Assembly (NCBI GenBank): GCA_019694135.1
Contig: JAIBCM010000003.1
Location: 341,030 to 405,029 of the forward strand
Length of the DNA stretch: 64,000 bases
From: Verrucomicrobiia bacterium
GTDB lineage: Bacteria > Verrucomicrobiota > Verrucomicrobiia > JADLBR01 > JAIBCM01
Reading direction: 5' to 3'
A model generated the notes under the pieces. That model did not search any database. It was given only the letters and a program-made list of their open reading frames with translations, and was not told the DNA's origin. Below, one piece after another: positions 36,070-45,632 of the stretch (the first letter of the stretch is position 1; every line of letters begins with the position of its first letter). The position numbers and the translations under genes were made by a program.

Positions 36070-38316
36070 ATGACCGACGATCTTTTTGATATTACTCTTC
36101 ATGACGCTCAGAAAAAACATCGTGAGTGGGCTTCCGTCATCGAACATCACAATCGTCTTTATTATGAAGAAGCACAACCAGAAATCACGGATGCGGAATT
36201 TGACAAGCTTTATCACGATTTGCAAGAGTTGGAAAAACGTTTTCCACAACTCATTACTCTAGATTCGCCAACACAAAAGGTGGGCGGTCGACCGTTGCAA
36301 GAATTCCAGCGAGTGCAACATTTGTTGCCTATGCTTTCTTTAGAAAAAGCGGAAACCAAAGAAAAACTGATCAATTTCGAAACGCGCATTAAAAAACGTC
36401 TTCCGGGCGAATCCGTGCAATTCGTGTTGGAACCCAAAGTCGATGGAGTTTCGATCAGTTTGCGCTATGAAAAAGGAAAATTCACTGTCGGCACAACTCG
36501 CGGTGATGGTCGAAGTGGCGACGATATTACTGAAAATCTTAAAACGATTCCGACCATTCCTCATGATTTGAAATGGAAAAATCCACCCGCGCTATTGGAG
36601 GTTCGAGGTGAAGTCTATATGACTGCCGAAGGATTTGAAAAATTGAATGAGACAATGCGAATTAAAGGAGAAAAAACTTTTCAAAATCCGCGCAATGCGG
36701 CAGCGGGTTCCCTAAAACAGCTCGATCCTCGTCTCGTGGCTCGACGGCCCTTGCGAGCAGTTCTTTATTCGCTCGGAGCTTGTGAAGGCATTGAAATTAA
36801 AACCCAAGATGAGTTTTTAAAGCAACTCAAAGCATTAGGATTTGAAACACCTCCATTAACTTATGTCGTGACCACGGTCGATGAAGCCATGGAACGAGTA
36901 GAAATTTTTAAAGAGAAAAGTGATCAATTTCCTTTTGAAATTGATGGCGTGGTTTTCAAAGTCAACTGTCTCGAGCAATGGTCACGACTTCCGGCAACGG
37001 CTCATGCTCCAGGTTATGCGATCGCTTACAAACCCGCGCATTGGGTCAAAGAAGCCGAAACCCGTATTCGAGATATCACAATCCAAGTTGGACGCACAGG
37101 CGTGCTGACTCCGGTCGCAGAATTGGAACCCGTTTTTCTTTCGGGTTCCACTATTTCTCGAGCAACTTTGCACAATGAAGATGAAATTAAGAAAAAAGAT
37201 ATCCGAATCGGTGACGCAGTGATGATTCAAAAAGCAGGGGCTGTGATTCCTGCAGTCGTGCGAGTAATTAAAGAAAAACGTCCTTCCCACGCGAAACCTT
37301 TTCATTTTTACGAGTCCATCCACGGCAAATGTCCGGTTTGCCAAGAACCCATTCACCGCGATCCCAAGTTCGCTGCCTGGCGTTGCGAAAATTTGCAATG
37401 TCCCGCGCAAAACACGCGTCGTGTCGCCTATTTTTGTCAGCGTAATGCGCTGGATATTGAAAGTTTGGGCGCGATTGTTGCGGAATCTTTAGTGGAAGCA
37501 GAATGGGTCAAAGAACCTTTAGACCTTTTTGAATTAACGGAAGAAAAATTTGCCACGCTAAACCTCGGCACAGAAACTGAACCGCGCGTTTTTGGGCAAA
37601 AAAATGCCAGAAAAGCTTTAGCTGCTTTAGAACGCGCAAAAACTTTTCCTTTAGAGCGCTGGTTGAACGCGCTCGCTATTCCTGAAATGGGCGAAGCAAC
37701 AGCTTACGAAATCGCGCAATTTCATCCTGATTTAGAATCCGTAGCAAATTCGAAGCTATTACATCATGTGGCGGCAATCGCCCAAAAAACTGAAGAAGCT
37801 GCTCACATAAAATCGCTTATCAAAAAAAACGCTTCCCAAGAATCGCAACAACATTATGAAAAATTAAAAAAAGAAATCGAAACGCTCGGCGATGAATTGG
37901 TAGAACAAAATTTTTCCGAAAAACGCAGTTCCAAAGGCATTCCCAAATATGTTTATCGCATCGGACCGAGCGTTTCTCAAAGCATTCTCGATTTTTTCCA
38001 ATCGCAACGCGGAAAAAATATTCTTCAACGTTTGCGAGAATTACACATCCATCCACAATCTCAAATCACTTCCAAGCCTCAATCGAACCTACCTCTAAGC
38101 GATAAAACGTTTGTCATTACCGGCACCTTAAGTGAATCTCGCAGCCATTTTGAAAATAAAATTCGCGAACTGGGTGGCAAAGTAACAAGCGCGGTGAGTT
38201 CTCAAACGTCCTATGTTGTAGCTGGCGCCGATCCCGGCTCCAAACTAGATAAAGCCAAGAAACTTGGTGTACCTATTCTTAATGAAGTCGATTTTGAAAA
38301 GCTTGCGAAGTCTTAA
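36070..38316 (+). CDS. ligA: NAD+-dependent DNA ligase with an insertion in the HhH region
   Basis: It seals nicks in DNA with NAD+. Domains in order: Ia (residues 1-70), adenylation with the nucleophile lysine in LEPKVDGVSISLRY, OB fold (QVGRTGVLTPVAELEP), a four-cysteine zinc finger (CPVCQEP and CENLQCPAQNTR), helix-hairpin-helix repeats and a C-terminal BRCT (KTFVITGTLSESRSHFENKI). At 748 residues it is longer than the usual 670. The excess is a charged helical segment of about 60-75 residues around 575-640, just before the last HhH hairpin (RIGPSVSQSILDFF). Confidence 0.95.
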   Translation: MTDDLFDITLHDAQKKHREWASVIEHHNRLYYEEAQPEITDAEFDKLYHDLQELEKRFPQLITLDSPTQKVGGRPLQEFQRVQHLLPMLSLEKAETKEKLINFETRIKKRLPGESVQFVLEPKVDGVSISLRYEKGKFTVGTTRGDGRSGDDITENLKTIPTIPHDLKWKNPPALLEVRGEVYMTAEGFEKLNETMRIKGEKTFQNPRNAAAGSLKQLDPRLVARRPLRAVLYSLGACEGIEIKTQDEFLKQLKALGFETPPLTYVVTTVDEAMERVEIFKEKSDQFPFEIDGVVFKVNCLEQWSRLPATAHAPGYAIAYKPAHWVKEAETRIRDITIQVGRTGVLTPVAELEPVFLSGSTISRATLHNEDEIKKKDIRIGDAVMIQKAGAVIPAVVRVIKEKRPSHAKPFHFYESIHGKCPVCQEPIHRDPKFAAWRCENLQCPAQNTRRVAYFCQRNALDIESLGAIVAESLVEAEWVKEPLDLFELTEEKFATLNLGTETEPRVFGQKNARKALAALERAKTFPLERWLNALAIPEMGEATAYEIAQFHPDLESVANSKLLHHVAAIAQKTEEAAHIKSLIKKNASQESQQHYEKLKKEIETLGDELVEQNFSEKRSSKGIPKYVYRIGPSVSQSILDFFQSQRGKNILQRLRELHIHPQSQITSKPQSNLPLSDKTFVITGTLSESRSHFENKIRELGGKVTSAVSSQTSYVVAGADPGSKLDKAKKLGVPILNEVDFEKLAKS

Positions 38317-38337
38317 GCATCCGATATCTTATTTTTC

Positions 38338-38952
38338 ATGAAAATTTTATCCATTTCTCTCCTATTTTCAGCGCTCTATACATTACCCCTTTTCGCTCAA
38401 AACAATCCCGCACAACGTGAAGATGCCCGTGTGGAACGCGAAAAAGTGCTTCGAGCTGCCGACCAGCTAGAAATTTTATTACCTCAACTGGATTCTTTGA
38501 AAAATGAGGTGCAAACCTTAAAAACACAAGTGGATCGGTTACAGTTGGAAAATGCAGCGTTGAAAAAAAATTTGAGCGAGTTGGAAGTTTCGCGCACGAA
38601 AGAAAGAGACGCGCTTCTCGATGAAGTCAGTAAAATTATGGCGGAATCCAAATCTGCAAAACCCATTCTGAAATCTCAAGCAACAACTTCCACTAACACC
38701 ACAGCACCCGCTCCTATTGTTGCCAAACCTATAGCAACCAAACCTGTAGCCGCTTCAACCACCAATCAACCTGCTCAAGAGCAAGTAGGTTACGAGCATG
38801 TGGTAGGCCCGGGCCAAACAGTTTCTTCGATTGCAAAAGCTTTTAATGAAGCCGGCGTCAAGGTCACGGTGAAAGACATTATCCAAGCCAATCATTTGGA
38901 TGCCGATGCAAAAGTTCGAATTGGTCAAAAACTTTTTATTCCTAAAAAATAG
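38338..38952 (+). CDS. Secreted coiled-coil LysM protein
   Basis: The 204-residue protein has a signal peptide (MKILSISLLFSALYTLPLFAQ), a coiled coil over about residues 30-100 (LDSLKNEVQTLKTQVDRLQLENAALKKN), a Thr/Ala/Pro linker and a C-terminal LysM domain (GPGQTVSSIAKAFNEAG, ANHLDADAKVRIGQKLFIP). It should bind peptidoglycan in the periplasm. It follows ligA by 21 bases, though a functional link is unlikely. Confidence 0.75.
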   Translation: MKILSISLLFSALYTLPLFAQNNPAQREDARVEREKVLRAADQLEILLPQLDSLKNEVQTLKTQVDRLQLENAALKKNLSELEVSRTKERDALLDEVSKIMAESKSAKPILKSQATTSTNTTAPAPIVAKPIATKPVAASTTNQPAQEQVGYEHVVGPGQTVSSIAKAFNEAGVKVTVKDIIQANHLDADAKVRIGQKLFIPKK

Positions 38953-38983
38953 TCTCCTGGTAAAAAAGGGGAGAAAGTTTTTT
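38953..38983 (+). terminator. Possible terminator after the LysM gene
   Basis: A short TCTCC/GGAGA hairpin right after the stop codon is followed by AAGTTTTTT. The stem is short, so this is tentative. Confidence 0.4.
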
Positions 38984-40706
38984 ATCTCGGTCCTACTACT
39001 TTAAATTTTCGTTTCCCTTTTATTTTAGGATCTTGATACATAAAACTGCCCATTGTAATCGTTCGCCTTTTTTGAGTCACCGGAATAGAACCAGACATCG
39101 CACGAATGCGCTGCGCTACTGGAATTGGAGGCCCAACCGTTGCCGCAAAGTTAGAGTTAATAAAATAGCCTTGTCCCGGTTTTTTTCCTTTTTGAAAAAC
39201 CAACACATTATCTTTATCACTTTCATGATACATGGCACGCACCCGTCCTGGCAATTTTTTTGGCAATCCTATGATATCGTGTAAGTTAGTGTAATCGGGT
39301 CCCAACAACACTTTTACGTTTTGTTTTTGAGTTAAAATGATATCGAGATTTCCGTCTTGATCCACATCACCCGAAGCCTGAACATGGCCGCTAGCAAAAG
39401 CAAACGGTAATACTTTCTCTTCTTGCAATTCATTTTGAATTAACAGCGGATCTACCCAATAACGCGCTAGGCGAAATTGCTTACTTCTACAAAAAACCAA
39501 GCTACTAAAAATACCCAGACTATTTCCTACCAGTGTTTTCCTTACTCCTAATGACCCCAAAAATCTCCAATCTTCCGGCAAACTCATATCCAAGACTCCC
39601 ATTAAATGATTGTCTGCAACATTTAATATCGCGACTTGCTCCACATTTTCTTCCTCTCCATCGAAAGAAAACCAAGAAAATCTTCGACCCTTGCGATAAA
39701 CTAAAATATCGCCAAATCCATCTCCGGTAAAATCGCCCGAATGATAAACACCCCCCGGGGCAACGGGATGAGCCCAATCAAAATTTGTCATCTCTTCAAA
39801 AGAAAACACTTGCACTCGATTATTGTTCGCGTCAGTCACATATAATCGATCAGACGCCAAAGAAGTAACTGCTAGACCTGCGGGTTCATTAAATTGTGCG
39901 GATTGCTTACCCAAAGCACCAAATTGTGTTAAATAATTTGTCGCAGTATAAATATGAATCGTATGAAATTGTTCTATCGATCCGATAATAAAATTATTTT
40001 GATAAACGACCAAATCATAAAGCACCGAAGTTACGGGCGTCAGAGTTTCTATGCCACTATTTTCTGATTTCGTTGAGATTTCACTCAGAAAAATTCCATC
40101 GGCATTATAGCGTTGAATCAAATTCCCATTCGGTCGATTGCAACTTATCAACCAATCACCCTGCCCATCCACAGTCAATCCCCAAATATCCGTTTCGTTA
40201 GAAAAAACAAAATTCGTCAAAAATCCACCCACACTATTAAATTTTGCCACACGATGATTATGCCAATCAACCACATAAACATTTTCTGCTTCACCAATGG
40301 CAATTTGTCGCGGACAATATAATTCTCCATCTTTTTCTCCAGTCGATCCAAATTTCATGAAATATTGAAAATTTTTATCAAACACATGAACACAATTTGC
40401 TTCAATATCAGTCACATAAATATTACCAAGCCGACCAATTGCCAAAGCATAAGGCTTAACAAAATTGGTGCTGCTAAACTTCGTTAAATACACGCCATTA
40501 CTAGTAAAAACCTGAATACGCTCTTTGTCTAAAACATACGCCCTACCGGAAAAATCGAAGGCAATATCCTTAGGTTTTGAAAACTCTCCATCGCCAGACC
40601 CTGCTTTACCAAATTCAAAAAGAAACTTAGGCTTTAAAATTGTATCAGCTTTAATAAAGCTGAATCCCAGAATGCTCCAGGTTATTATGCCAATAAAATA
40701 TTTCAT
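38982..40706 (-). CDS. Secreted NHL-repeat / FG-GAP protein (paralogue B)
   Basis: The 574-residue protein has a signal peptide, then five or six NHL repeats forming a propeller (KPKDIAFDFSGRAYVLDKERIQVFTSNG, CPRQIAIGEAENVYVVDWHNHRV, NEPAGLAVTSLASDRLYVTDANNNRVQVF), then FG-GAP/VCBS-like calcium-binding repeats (SGDFTGDGFGDILVYRKG, SGDVDQDGNLDIILTQK). The end (RTITMGSFMYQDP...FKVVGPR) matches the neighbour. It is an extracytoplasmic binding or scaffold protein; the ligand is unknown. It lies 10 bases after its paralogue. Confidence 0.7.
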   Translation of the reverse strand: MKYFIGIITWSILGFSFIKADTILKPKFLFEFGKAGSGDGEFSKPKDIAFDFSGRAYVLDKERIQVFTSNGVYLTKFSSTNFVKPYALAIGRLGNIYVTDIEANCVHVFDKNFQYFMKFGSTGEKDGELYCPRQIAIGEAENVYVVDWHNHRVAKFNSVGGFLTNFVFSNETDIWGLTVDGQGDWLISCNRPNGNLIQRYNADGIFLSEISTKSENSGIETLTPVTSVLYDLVVYQNNFIIGSIEQFHTIHIYTATNYLTQFGALGKQSAQFNEPAGLAVTSLASDRLYVTDANNNRVQVFSFEEMTNFDWAHPVAPGGVYHSGDFTGDGFGDILVYRKGRRFSWFSFDGEEENVEQVAILNVADNHLMGVLDMSLPEDWRFLGSLGVRKTLVGNSLGIFSSLVFCRSKQFRLARYWVDPLLIQNELQEEKVLPFAFASGHVQASGDVDQDGNLDIILTQKQNVKVLLGPDYTNLHDIIGLPKKLPGRVRAMYHESDKDNVLVFQKGKKPGQGYFINSNFAATVGPPIPVAQRIRAMSGSIPVTQKRRTITMGSFMYQDPKIKGKRKFKVVGPR

Positions 40707-40716
40707 ATTTTAAAAC

Positions 40717-42498
40717 TTATCGCGGCCCAATAATTTTAAAAGTGCCATTGCCATAAGGCGATCGAGGAAGACGATAACGCAAGGAACCTGCTTTAATCTT
40801 GCGCCCTTTTTTAACAACGGGAGTCGCTCCCATCATTGCTCGGATTTTTCTTCGCACAGGAATAACCTTTAAAAAAGTCGCTGTCAAATCAGGAGCAATG
40901 GAATACGCCACGGCATTTTCCCTTCTTTTTTGAAAAACCAAAGCACTATTTTCTTCTCCCTGGTGATAAATGGCATGAACCCGACCCGGCAAAGGCGTAG
41001 TCAACCCCTTTATTTCTTTTGACTCTCGATAATCGGGCCCCAACAAAACACGAAGCGTTTGTTTTTTGACTAATACCAAATCCAGAAACCCATCTTGATT
41101 CAAATCGCCCGACGCTCGGAGATGTCCTATCTTAAATGGAATAGGCAAAATCCGCGCTTCTAAATCACTATTCCATAAAGGCAAAGCCTCATCCACCCAG
41201 TAATGGATTAAGGCAAAATATTTTTTGCATTTGAAAACCAAACTTCCTAATACACCCATACTGTTGCCTAAAATAGGTTTACCAAAACTAATAGCTCTAC
41301 CCTCAGGAATTTTCCAGAATAAAGAACTGATATTTTTTTCGTTAACTAGCGTGTTCTCATAAAAATTTAGCAATTTAGTTTGTGGCGATCTTGGACTATC
41401 ATCACCTTGATAACCATGAGTTGTAGAAAATTTTCCTGATCGATAAACGATCAAGTCGGCATATCCATCACCCAAAAAATCGCCCGAAACATAATCTTTA
41501 GAAAACGCATTAAAATTCGTGATTGTTTCAAATGCAAAAACCTGAATCCGATGATTATCCCAATCTGCTACATACAGCTTATCTCGCTGCAAGGGATTAA
41601 CAGCTAATCCATAGGGACTATCAAACTGTCCCGAATCATTTCCCAACAAACCAAATTGAGACTGATAGCTAAAAGGACGATAAATCTGAATCACAGAACC
41701 TACCCAATCCGAACCCAAAATATAGCCTTGTCCTAAAACTGCGAGATCAGAAAACACCCTGGGGTTTTGAGTGCTCAGGGAGCGAACCAATTTCCCTTGA
41801 GAATCATAAACATTAATTTTATTGCCCCAAACACTTTTAAGACTGACATGTAAATTACCCCAAGCATCGAAAGCGATGCCTCCCAAGTATTGATAAGCAT
41901 CCTCTGGTGATAAATTTTCTACCTCTGGAAATTTAATTTCAGATAAATAACTTCCCTGACTATCAAACGCCTGCACGCGTTTATTGCCCCCATCCATGAC
42001 ATAAACATCTTCTCCACGAATTGCAATCTCCGTAGGCCAATTAAACTGGCCTGGCCCACTACCATGAATGCCAAAACGTTTTTTATAATTAAAATTCTTA
42101 TCAAAAACATGCACACAATCCAAACCCCCATCGGAAACATAAATATCGCCCAACCTTCCCACCGCTATCGACTCGGGTTCAGAAAATTGTTCAGGACCAT
42201 TCCCCACAGAACCAAACTTTCCAATAAAAACTCCATTACTGGTAAAAACTTGCACTCGCGCTTTTTCATCTCCTTGGGTATCCAATACATAAATCTTATT
42301 GTCCCAATCCACTGCAATATCTTTAGGCCCTTGAATCGCATCATTATCCAAAACATCTTCGCCACCAAACTCCCCATCCCCTAAGCCCCGTTTGCCAAAT
42401 TCAAACAAAAACTTGGGCTTTAACCAATCTTCACTCCACGCCTTGTCGGAAAGCCACCCAATAATACAATATAACAAAAAAATACCCTTTAATTTCAT
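40717..42498 (-). CDS. Secreted NHL-repeat / FG-GAP protein (paralogue A)
   Basis: This 593-residue protein is a paralogue of the next gene, with the same signal peptide, NHL propeller (GPKDIAVDWDNKIYVLDTQG, EPESIAVGRLGDIYVSDGG, RDKLYVADWDNHRIQVF), FG-GAP repeats (SGDFLGDGYADLIVYRSGK, SGDLNQDGFLDLVLVKK) and C-terminus (KGRKIKAGSLRYRLP...FKIIGPR). The ATG at 42498 has a good AGAGGAACAGGA ribosome-binding site and starts the signal peptide MKLKGIFLLYC; the frame upstream to 42567 is probably not translated. Tandem duplication is evident at protein level. Confidence 0.7.
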   Translation of the reverse strand: MKLKGIFLLYCIIGWLSDKAWSEDWLKPKFLFEFGKRGLGDGEFGGEDVLDNDAIQGPKDIAVDWDNKIYVLDTQGDEKARVQVFTSNGVFIGKFGSVGNGPEQFSEPESIAVGRLGDIYVSDGGLDCVHVFDKNFNYKKRFGIHGSGPGQFNWPTEIAIRGEDVYVMDGGNKRVQAFDSQGSYLSEIKFPEVENLSPEDAYQYLGGIAFDAWGNLHVSLKSVWGNKINVYDSQGKLVRSLSTQNPRVFSDLAVLGQGYILGSDWVGSVIQIYRPFSYQSQFGLLGNDSGQFDSPYGLAVNPLQRDKLYVADWDNHRIQVFAFETITNFNAFSKDYVSGDFLGDGYADLIVYRSGKFSTTHGYQGDDSPRSPQTKLLNFYENTLVNEKNISSLFWKIPEGRAISFGKPILGNSMGVLGSLVFKCKKYFALIHYWVDEALPLWNSDLEARILPIPFKIGHLRASGDLNQDGFLDLVLVKKQTLRVLLGPDYRESKEIKGLTTPLPGRVHAIYHQGEENSALVFQKRRENAVAYSIAPDLTATFLKVIPVRRKIRAMMGATPVVKKGRKIKAGSLRYRLPRSPYGNGTFKIIGPR

Positions 42499-42567
42499 TC
42501 CTGTTCCTCTAAATACAAATTTAAAGTCGAAATAGCAAAAAGCAACGGAAAATTCTAAAGAAAACAA

Positions 42568-43506
42568 TTATAATTTAAGGCCAATTGCTTCAAGTAACAC
42601 TCTATCGTCTTCCACCTCAGGATTTTCTGCTGTCAACAGTTTCTCCCCATAAAAAATAGAGTTGGCGCCTGCTAAAAAACAAAGCGTTTGCGCTTCTTTC
42701 GATAAATGGCGACGCCCTGCCGATAAACGCACGCGCGCTTTGGGAAAAAGAATACGCGTCGTGGCAATCATTCGCACCAAATCCAAACTATCAATGGGCG
42801 TTTGATTTTCCAAAGGAGTGCCCGGCATCGCCATCAAACAATTAATCGGAATGCTCTCGGGTTGCGGATTAAATGAACTCAAAACCTCCAATAAGCGAAG
42901 TCGATCTTTGACATTTTCTCCCATTCCTAAAATTCCGCCGCAACACACCGAAATTCCAGCTTGCTGCACATATCGAATCGTTTTTAATCGATCTTCAAAC
43001 GTGTGCGTCGACACAATCTGCGAGTAAAATTCTGGACTCGTGTCCAAATTATGATTGTAAGCGGTCAATCCCGCTTCTTTTAACGCTTGCGCAGCGCCTT
43101 CCGAAAGCTCACCGAGCGTCACACACACTTCCATTCCCAATTTGCTCACCTCACGAACGGTTTCCAGCACCGATTCAAATTTCTTTTCCCCCTCGCGCAC
43201 GCCTTTCCATGCCGCTCCCATACAAAATCGCGTTGCCCCCTGCTCTTTCGCCTCGCGCGCTAAGGGTAAAACCTCTTCCACCGACATCAATCGCTCTGCC
43301 TTCACCCCCGTTTGATAGCGAGCGCTTTGCGCGCAATAAGAGCAATCTTCGCTGCATCCGCCTGTTTTAATGCTCAACAAACGGCAAAGTTGAATCTCGT
43401 CTTTAGACCAATGCTCACGATAAATTTTGCGCGCGTGATCAATTAACTCTAAAAGTGGCAACTCATAAACCGACTGAATTTCTGACAAAGTCCAAACCCT
43501 CATCAT
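42568..43506 (-). CDS. bioB: Biotin synthase
   Basis: A radical SAM enzyme that inserts sulfur into dethiobiotin. The 312-residue protein has the 4Fe-4S motif GGCSEDCSYCAQSARY, AYNHNLDTSPEFY, CCGGILGMGE, and RLSAGRRHL, with the conserved arginine near the 2Fe-2S site. Other bio genes are not in the window. It overlaps the upstream deaminase gene by four bases. Confidence 0.95.
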   Translation of the reverse strand: MMRVWTLSEIQSVYELPLLELIDHARKIYREHWSKDEIQLCRLLSIKTGGCSEDCSYCAQSARYQTGVKAERLMSVEEVLPLAREAKEQGATRFCMGAAWKGVREGEKKFESVLETVREVSKLGMEVCVTLGELSEGAAQALKEAGLTAYNHNLDTSPEFYSQIVSTHTFEDRLKTIRYVQQAGISVCCGGILGMGENVKDRLRLLEVLSSFNPQPESIPINCLMAMPGTPLENQTPIDSLDLVRMIATTRILFPKARVRLSAGRRHLSKEAQTLCFLAGANSIFYGEKLLTAENPEVEDDRVLLEAIGLKL

Positions 43507-43940
43507 TCCCCTATGTCCTCATTCCACAACTCAGGATTTTCGCGAATAAAAGTCTCCATCATATCAATACAGGTCGGATCTTGCAAAACCTCGACCGCAA
43601 CCCCTCGCGAACGCAAAAGCTCTTCCTCGCCCATAAACGTCTTATTTTCACCCACAACCACCTTGGGAATGCCATAAAGCAAAATCGCGCCACTACACAT
43701 TGGGCACGGTGATAATGTCGTATATAAAACCGATTCACGATAAACTTTAGCAGGTTGCCGCCCTGCATTTTCTAAAGCATTCATTTCACCATGATGAATC
43801 GCGCTACCCTCCTGAACACGACGATTGTGACCTCGTCCAATAATTTTTCCTTGATGCACTAAGACTGATCCAATCGGAATGCCTTTTTCCTGTTTACCCT
43901 TTTGGGCTTCATCAATCGCTGCTTGTAAAAATGGATCCAT
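43503..43940 (-). CDS. Cytosine deaminase of the yeast Fcy1 type
   Basis: The 145-residue zinc deaminase has HHGEMNALENAGR (zinc His, catalytic Glu), TTLSPCPMCSGAILLYGIP (two zinc Cys) and a C-terminus VVVGENKTFMGEEELLRSRGVAVEV, then FIRENPELWNEDIGE. As I recall it, this tail is nearly that of Saccharomyces Fcy1 (VVGEN, RGHEVVVV, DWFEDIGE), unlike TadA or the large bacterial CodA. It should convert cytosine to uracil in pyrimidine salvage. The ATG at 43940 is chosen; upstream sequence to 44012 lies inside nirA. Gene order nirA, deaminase, bioB in one direction. Confidence 0.82.
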   Translation of the reverse strand: MDPFLQAAIDEAQKGKQEKGIPIGSVLVHQGKIIGRGHNRRVQEGSAIHHGEMNALENAGRQPAKVYRESVLYTTLSPCPMCSGAILLYGIPKVVVGENKTFMGEEELLRSRGVAVEVLQDPTCIDMMETFIRENPELWNEDIGE

Positions 43941-43956
43941 AATTATTATTCTAATG

Positions 43957-45573
43957 CTATCCCAAAGTCGCTGTCCACTCTTCTCGAGGCGTGCGAGAAC
44001 AAAAATCGGCAAACGACTCGCCTGAATTGCGCTTATCTTGATAATAGCGCAAAACCTTTTCGATCACATTATGAATTTCCGTGCTCAAAACTTTGCCTTT
44101 CACCAATTGATTAAAACGGGCATCACGTCCCACTTTACCTCCTAAAAACATATCAAAACATTCTGTGGAAACACCGTTCACTTTTGTCATCCCACCGCGA
44201 AAACCAATATCGGCAATTTGATGTTGACCACAAGAACTTGGGCAGCCACTGAAATGAATGCGAATTTTTTCATCATAAAACGCGCACTGTTTTTCCAGTT
44301 GAGCAACCAGCTCAATCATACGATTTTTTGTTTCGGCAATCGCTAAATTACAAAACTCGATGCCCGTGCACGAAACACATCCTTGCCGAAAATTACTGGG
44401 ATTCCAGGCCAATCCAAGAGATTCGATTTCTTTTTTTAAGGGTTCAACATTGGCTTGAGGCACATTCAGAATAATCAAATTCTGCTTATTCGTCGTGCGA
44501 ATCGCATCTTGAGCTGGCTTGCAATAACGTCGCGCAAGATCCGCAATGGCTTTGAGTTGATGAAATCGAGCTCTTCCTCCCGCAAAGCTTATGCCCACGT
44601 AATACAAACCCGATTGTTTTTGCGCGCAAACCGCCAAATGATCACTTTCCGGATCATGAGGAAAATCAAATTCAGTATGCCGATCAAATTGTTTACCCGA
44701 TAATCGCTCCAATTCCGCCACCACTTTATCCACACCCCAATCCGCCACTAAAAACTTAAAACGCGCTTTATTGCGAGCATGGCGATAACCGTAGTCGCGA
44801 TAAATCACAGAAATATAATGTGCCACGGTTAACACCTCTTCTTCAGGAATAAAAATAGGCAATGTCTTCGCTAAATGAGGAGCCGAAGAAAGTCCGCCGC
44901 CCACTTTTAGGCCAAATCCCACCTCTTTTTGCCCGTTAACCGTTCGTTCCAATCCAAAAAATCCCACGCAATTAATATCGGGTTGCGCGCAATGAATACG
45001 ACAACCTGAAATCGAAATTTTATATTTACGCGGCAAATTGGAAAACTCGCGATTATCCGTCAAATGCTGACTAATCACATGCAAATAAGGCGTCGCATCA
45101 ATAATTTCCTCATGATCAATTCCCGCTACGGGACAACCCACCACATTGCGCGTGTCATCTCCACAAGCGCCCGATGTGGTAATGCCCACAGCTTTCAATC
45201 GCGCAAAAATATCGGTAAAATGTTCAATTCGCAACCAATGCATTTGAAAAGTTTGTCGCGTAGTAATATCAGCGATGCCATGCCCATATTGCTCCGCTAA
45301 ATCCGCAATCACATCCAACTGCGCGGCATTCAATTGTCCACCCGGAATTTTGGTACGCAACATGAAATAGCCACTGTCTTTGGGACGTTGACGATAAACA
45401 CCAAACCATTTCAAACGATCAAAATCGTCTTCTGGAATACTCGCAAACCCCGTTTCGGCATAACGCGCAATATCCGGTAAAACATCCAACCCATCCTTCG
45501 CCACTTTCAGCTTCTCCATAGGAGTTTCGCCAGGGGTGAAATTGCGAGGTGTCGATAAAGGTACAGAATTCAT
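43957..45573 (-). CDS. nirA: Ferredoxin-type nitrite/sulfite reductase
   Basis: The 538-residue sirohaem enzyme has two ferrite-like half domains (YFMLRTKIPGGQLNAAQLDVIADLAEQYG; LIILNVPQANVEPLKKEIESLG) and the cluster motifs SCTGIEFCNLAIAETK and HFSGCPSSCGQHQIADIGF. Plant and cyanobacterial NirA and the related sulfite reductases share these, so the substrate (nitrite or sulfite) cannot be settled from sequence. No nitrate reductase or transporter is next to it. An assimilatory role is likely. Confidence 0.85.
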   Translation of the reverse strand: MNSVPLSTPRNFTPGETPMEKLKVAKDGLDVLPDIARYAETGFASIPEDDFDRLKWFGVYRQRPKDSGYFMLRTKIPGGQLNAAQLDVIADLAEQYGHGIADITTRQTFQMHWLRIEHFTDIFARLKAVGITTSGACGDDTRNVVGCPVAGIDHEEIIDATPYLHVISQHLTDNREFSNLPRKYKISISGCRIHCAQPDINCVGFFGLERTVNGQKEVGFGLKVGGGLSSAPHLAKTLPIFIPEEEVLTVAHYISVIYRDYGYRHARNKARFKFLVADWGVDKVVAELERLSGKQFDRHTEFDFPHDPESDHLAVCAQKQSGLYYVGISFAGGRARFHQLKAIADLARRYCKPAQDAIRTTNKQNLIILNVPQANVEPLKKEIESLGLAWNPSNFRQGCVSCTGIEFCNLAIAETKNRMIELVAQLEKQCAFYDEKIRIHFSGCPSSCGQHQIADIGFRGGMTKVNGVSTECFDMFLGGKVGRDARFNQLVKGKVLSTEIHNVIEKVLRYYQDKRNSGESFADFCSRTPREEWTATLG

Positions 45574-45632
45574 ACGTCTCTAGAATTTTAAACAAGATTT
45601 CAAGTTTTTCAATCCCAACCACAGAAACCTGG

